From: CAKRJP01 sp963634745
GTDB lineage: Bacteria; Bacillota; Clostridia; Lachnospirales; Lachnospiraceae
DNA: 64,000 bases
Reading direction: 5' to 3'
Assembly (NCBI GenBank): GCA_963634745.1
Contig: CAVHCX010000001.1
Coordinates: 1 to 64,000, forward strand
In this document: positions 61,445 to 64,000 of the stretch, one piece after another
Layout: every line of letters starts with the position of its first letter
Numbering within the stretch: position 1 is the stretch's first letter
Position numbers and translations under genes: made by a program
Notes under the pieces: generated by a model
Seen by the model: the letters and a program-made list of their open reading frames with translations, nothing else
What the model was told of the DNA's origin: nothing
Database searches by the model: none

Positions 61445-61750
61445 ATGTACGCATCATTATTAGCTTCCAGTTCACAGAGCTGGATCACACTTATCATTAT
61501 ATATGTTGTTATCTTTGGAGGATTTTATTTGTTATTCTTAAGACCTCAAAAGAAAGAACAGCAGAGAGTGGCTAACATGGTTTCTGAGATGGAAGTGGGA
61601 GATACTGTTCTTACAACCAGCGGTTTCTATGGAGTAATTATCGATATCCAGGAAGAAGATGTAATTGTAGAATTCGGCAGCAACAAGAACTGCCGTATTC
61701 CAATGCAGAAATCAGCAATCGCTCAGGTAGAAAAGTTATCCGCAGAGTAG
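61445..61750 (+). CDS. yajC: preprotein translocase accessory subunit YajC
   Basis: 101 aa. One N-terminal membrane segment (LIIIYVVIFGGFYLLFLRPQ) followed by the conserved RPQKKEQQ and a soluble domain (VGDTVLTTSGFYGVI). It associates with SecDF-SecYEG at the membrane. AGGAGG precedes ATG 61445. A strong terminator closes the gene; secDF is not in the window. Confidence 0.95.
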   Translation: MYASLLASSSQSWITLIIIYVVIFGGFYLLFLRPQKKEQQRVANMVSEMEVGDTVLTTSGFYGVIIDIQEEDVIVEFGSNKNCRIPMQKSAIAQVEKLSAE

Positions 61751-61779
61751 ATATTACGGATATATAAGAAAAAAGAAAG

Positions 61780-61815
61780 CAGCCCCTCGGAAAGATCCGC
61801 GGGGCTGTTTTTTTA
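61780..61815 (+). terminator. intrinsic terminator after yajC
   Basis: CAGCCCC (61780-61786) pairs with GGGGCTG (61801-61807), with an inner CGG/CCG pair, followed by seven T. Confidence 0.93.
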
Positions 61816-61973
61816 TGCCATAGAATCTCTGGTTTGTGACGATAGAGTGTTGACTTTGTTAAAATAAATTAAGTAAAAAATAACTAAATTGTACAAAGAA
61901 ATAAACAATTTTGTGCAAAAATCTCGTTAATTGCACTAATTTGAATACATGAAGTTTTGGGCTTCTAATCGTG
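61816..61973. other. AT-rich upstream region of pflB with inverted repeats
   Basis: No gene. It contains AAATTGT/ACAATTT (61886-61892/61905-61911) and GTGCAA/TTGCAC (61913-61918/61931-61936), which may be protein-binding sites ahead of the pflB promoter. A TTGACT at 61850-61855 has no good -10. Confidence 0.4.
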
Positions 61974-62002
61974 TTGATATTTTTATAACACAATGATATA
62001 CT
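61974..62002 (+). promoter_or_regulatory. promoter of pflB
   Basis: TTGATA (61974-61979), 17-nt spacer, TATACT (61997-62002), 53 bp before the start codon. Confidence 0.75.
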
Positions 62003-62054
62003 AACGTCGAAAAACAAATAAATAACATATATTTCAAGAAAGGGGCAAACTACA

Positions 62055-64000
62055 ATGGCACAGTTTGAACAATGGAATGGCTTTGCTGGTAAGATTTGGA
62101 AAGATGAGATCAATGTACGTGATTTCATTCAGCACAACTATACTCCTTATGATGGAGATGAGTCTTTCTTAGCAGGACCTACAGAAGCAACTAACAAATT
62201 ATGGGGAAAGCTTCAGGAGTTACAGAAAGAAGAGCGTGCAAAAGGTGGCGTTCTTGAGTGTGAGACAGAGGTTGTTTCTGGTCTTACAGCTTATGGACCT
62301 GGATATATTTCTGAGGAGTTAAAGGACCTCGAGACAGTTGTTGGTCTTCAGACAGATAAGCCGTTGAAGAGAGCTTTCATGCCATTCGGTGGAATTAAGA
62401 TGGCTGAGCAGGCTGCAGCTAACTATGGATATGAGGTCAATCCTGAATTCCACAAGATCTTTACAGAGTATCACAAGACTCACAATCAGGGAGTATTTGA
62501 TATCTATACACCAGAGATGAAGAAAGCTCGTCACTGCAAGGTTATTACAGGACTTCCGGATACTTATGGCCGTGGACGTATCGTAGGCGATTATCGTAGA
62601 ATTGCTCTTTATGGTATTGATTTCTTGATGGCAGAGAAGAAGAAAGACTTCGCTAATAGCCAGAAGCATGGTATGAGAGATGAGGATTTCCGTCTTCGCG
62701 AAGAGATCTCTGATCAGTACAAGGCATTACAGGGAATGAAGAAGATGGCAGAGGCTTATGGATTTGATATTTCTCAGCCGGCTAAGGATGCAAGAGAAGC
62801 ATGCCAGTGGTTATACTTCGGATACCTTGCAGCTATCAAGACTCAGAACGGTGCTGCAATGTCTGTAGGTCGTGTATCTACATTCCTTGATATCTATATT
62901 GAGAAGGATATTCAGGCTGGTAAACTTACAGAGGCTGAGGCTCAGGAGCTTATCGATCACATGGTTATGAAGTTCCGTATGGTTAAATTTGCTCGTATTC
63001 CTTCATACAACGAACTCTTCTCAGGAGATCCTACATGGGCAACACTTGAGGTTGGTGGACTTGGACAGGATGGACGTTCTATGGTTACAAAGAATGACTA
63101 TCGTTTCCTTCACACCTTAGAGAACATGGGACCATCACCAGAGCCGAACTTAACCGTTCTTTACTCTAAGAGACTTCCTGAAAACTTCAGAAAGTATGCA
63201 GCTTATATCTCAGTTGAGACAAGCTCTATCCAGTATGAGAACGATGATGTTATGCGTCCGGTATGGGGCGATGACTACAGCATTTGCTGCTGTGTATCCG
63301 CTACTCAGACAGGTAAAGAGATGCAGTTCTTCGGAGCTCGTGCAAACCTTGCTAAGTGCTTACTTTACGCTATCAACGGTGGTATGGACGAGATCAAGAA
63401 AGAGCAGTGCGGACCAAAGGTACAGCCAATCACAGCTGAGTACCTTGAGTATGATGAAGTAATCGAAGCATATGACAAGATGATGTCTTGGTTAGCTACT
63501 CTTTATGTAGAGACCTTGAATGCAATTCACTACATGCATGATAAATATTTCTATGAAGCAGCTGAGATGGCTTTGATCGATACAAATGTAAGACGTACAT
63601 TCGCTACAGGTATCGCTGGATTCTCTCACGTAGTAGATTCACTTTCTGCTATTAAGTATGCAAAGGTTAAGGCTATCCGTGATGAGGATGGAATTACAAC
63701 AGACTTCGAGATCGAGGGAGACTTCCCAAGATACGGTAACGATGATGAGAGAGCTGATGAGATCGCTGTATGGCTTCTTAGAACCTTTATGGATAAGGTT
63801 GCAAGCAACTGGACTTACAGAGATTCTGAGCCTACAACATCTATCCTTACAATTACTTCTAACGTAGTATATGGTAAGAATACCGGTGCACTTCCGGACG
63901 GAAGAAAGGCAGGAGAGTCCCTTTCACCAGGAGCTAACCCATCTTACGGTGCAGAGAAGAGCGGACTTTTAGCATCTCTTAACTCTGTAGCTAAGCTTCC
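62055..64000 (+). CDS. pflB: formate C-acetyltransferase (pyruvate formate-lyase), cut by window end
   Basis: The first 648 codons are open to the window end; the full protein is usually about 750 aa. It splits pyruvate with CoA into acetyl-CoA and formate by a glycyl-radical mechanism, the central fermentative step in anaerobes. The catalytic Cys pair lies in SICCCVSATQ (C412-C413, with an extra Cys411). The C-terminal glycyl-radical motif lies beyond the edge, as does the activating enzyme gene if adjacent. AAGGGGC precedes ATG 62055. Highly regular codon use fits strong expression. Confidence 0.96.
   Translation, partial: MAQFEQWNGFAGKIWKDEINVRDFIQHNYTPYDGDESFLAGPTEATNKLWGKLQELQKEERAKGGVLECETEVVSGLTAYGPGYISEELKDLETVVGLQTDKPLKRAFMPFGGIKMAEQAAANYGYEVNPEFHKIFTEYHKTHNQGVFDIYTPEMKKARHCKVITGLPDTYGRGRIVGDYRRIALYGIDFLMAEKKKDFANSQKHGMRDEDFRLREEISDQYKALQGMKKMAEAYGFDISQPAKDAREACQWLYFGYLAAIKTQNGAAMSVGRVSTFLDIYIEKDIQAGKLTEAEAQELIDHMVMKFRMVKFARIPSYNELFSGDPTWATLEVGGLGQDGRSMVTKNDYRFLHTLENMGPSPEPNLTVLYSKRLPENFRKYAAYISVETSSIQYENDDVMRPVWGDDYSICCCVSATQTGKEMQFFGARANLAKCLLYAINGGMDEIKKEQCGPKVQPITAEYLEYDEVIEAYDKMMSWLATLYVETLNAIHYMHDKYFYEAAEMALIDTNVRRTFATGIAGFSHVVDSLSAIKYAKVKAIRDEDGITTDFEIEGDFPRYGNDDERADEIAVWLLRTFMDKVASNWTYRDSEPTTSILTITSNVVYGKNTGALPDGRKAGESLSPGANPSYGAEKSGLLASLNSVAKL

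Noticed and set aside
61857..61880. Rex-type operator (TTGTTAA...TTAACAA) upstream of pflB
   Set aside because: The left half TTGTTAA is present but the right half reads AATTAAG, so the palindrome is not complete.
1..64000. CRISPR array or complete prophage
   Set aside because: No regularly spaced direct repeats with unique spacers and no phage structural genes were seen; the only clustered repeats are the head-to-tail units near 3248-3310.

Overview
The window looks like core chromosome from a low-to-moderate GC anaerobic Firmicute of class Clostridia, most likely family Lachnospiraceae. The evidence is the gene order (pth-mfd-peptidylprolyl isomerase, dnaG-rpoD-trmK-Nif3), strong AGGAGG ribosome sites, sigma-A promoters of the TTGaca-17-TATAaT type (many with an extended TGn -10), a pyruvate formate-lyase, and a three-gene locus that I remember from Lachnospiraceae under DUF5717/DUF5716 names. 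The genus cannot be fixed from the sequence alone.

Layout. 1-600: left edge with the 3' tip of a TnpB-like IS200/IS605 gene, a truncated HEPN-domain gene and degenerate DNA. 607-8705: MBL/beta-CASP nuclease, HAD phosphatase, small acidic protein, pth, mfd and a PpiC-type lipoprotein. 8795-13297: YqeY on the minus strand, then a stand-alone adenylation enzyme, a LUD protein, a cupin and a membrane-anchored transglutaminase. 13375-17711: carAB under its own promoter. 17927-21543: methyltransferase, hslO, nadE. 21690-27065: a three-gene operon encoding a giant Ig-like/helical-repeat protein, a degenerate Hsp70/actin-fold-like protein and a TPR protein. 27133-33522: purF, purB, gltX and a UvrD-like helicase, with a convergent DUF1292 gene. 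33963-37500: orphan sugar-binding lipoprotein, a GH13 protein that has lost its catalytic residues, and a DUF5662 protein. 37524-39732: tRNA-Leu(AAG), a degenerate patch, a ZIP transporter and a GlcG/HbpS-like protein. 39767-53527: dgt, then a LacI-controlled mannose-family PTS / GH13 glucosidase / HAD cassette, then dnaG-rpoD-trmK-Nif3-nucleoside kinase. 58480-53597 (minus): aroC-potA-potB-potCD. 58693-64000: L,D-transpeptidase, tgt, yajC and the first 648 codons of pflB.

How the parts work together. The carbohydrate cassette at 40.9-47.3 kb reads as one regulon: a LacI-type repressor, a perfect 16-bp palindrome in front of the PTS genes, a 14/16 copy in front of the repressor gene itself, PTS IIB-IIC-IID-IIA, an intracellular alpha-1,6-type glucosidase and a Cof-type phosphatase. 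It separates dgt from dnaG-rpoD, which I remember as neighbours in related genomes, so it was probably inserted into that housekeeping block. The polyamine importer has its permease PotC and binding protein PotD fused into one chain.

Most interesting items: (i) the Ig-like/Hsp70-like/TPR operon at 21.7-27.1 kb, the best candidate for an undescribed system; (ii) the GH13 pseudoenzyme at 35.1-36.9 kb beside an orphan binding protein; (iii) a tRNA-Leu whose anticodon reads AAG and so implies inosine-34. All calls are from reading the sequence; no database or folding program was run.
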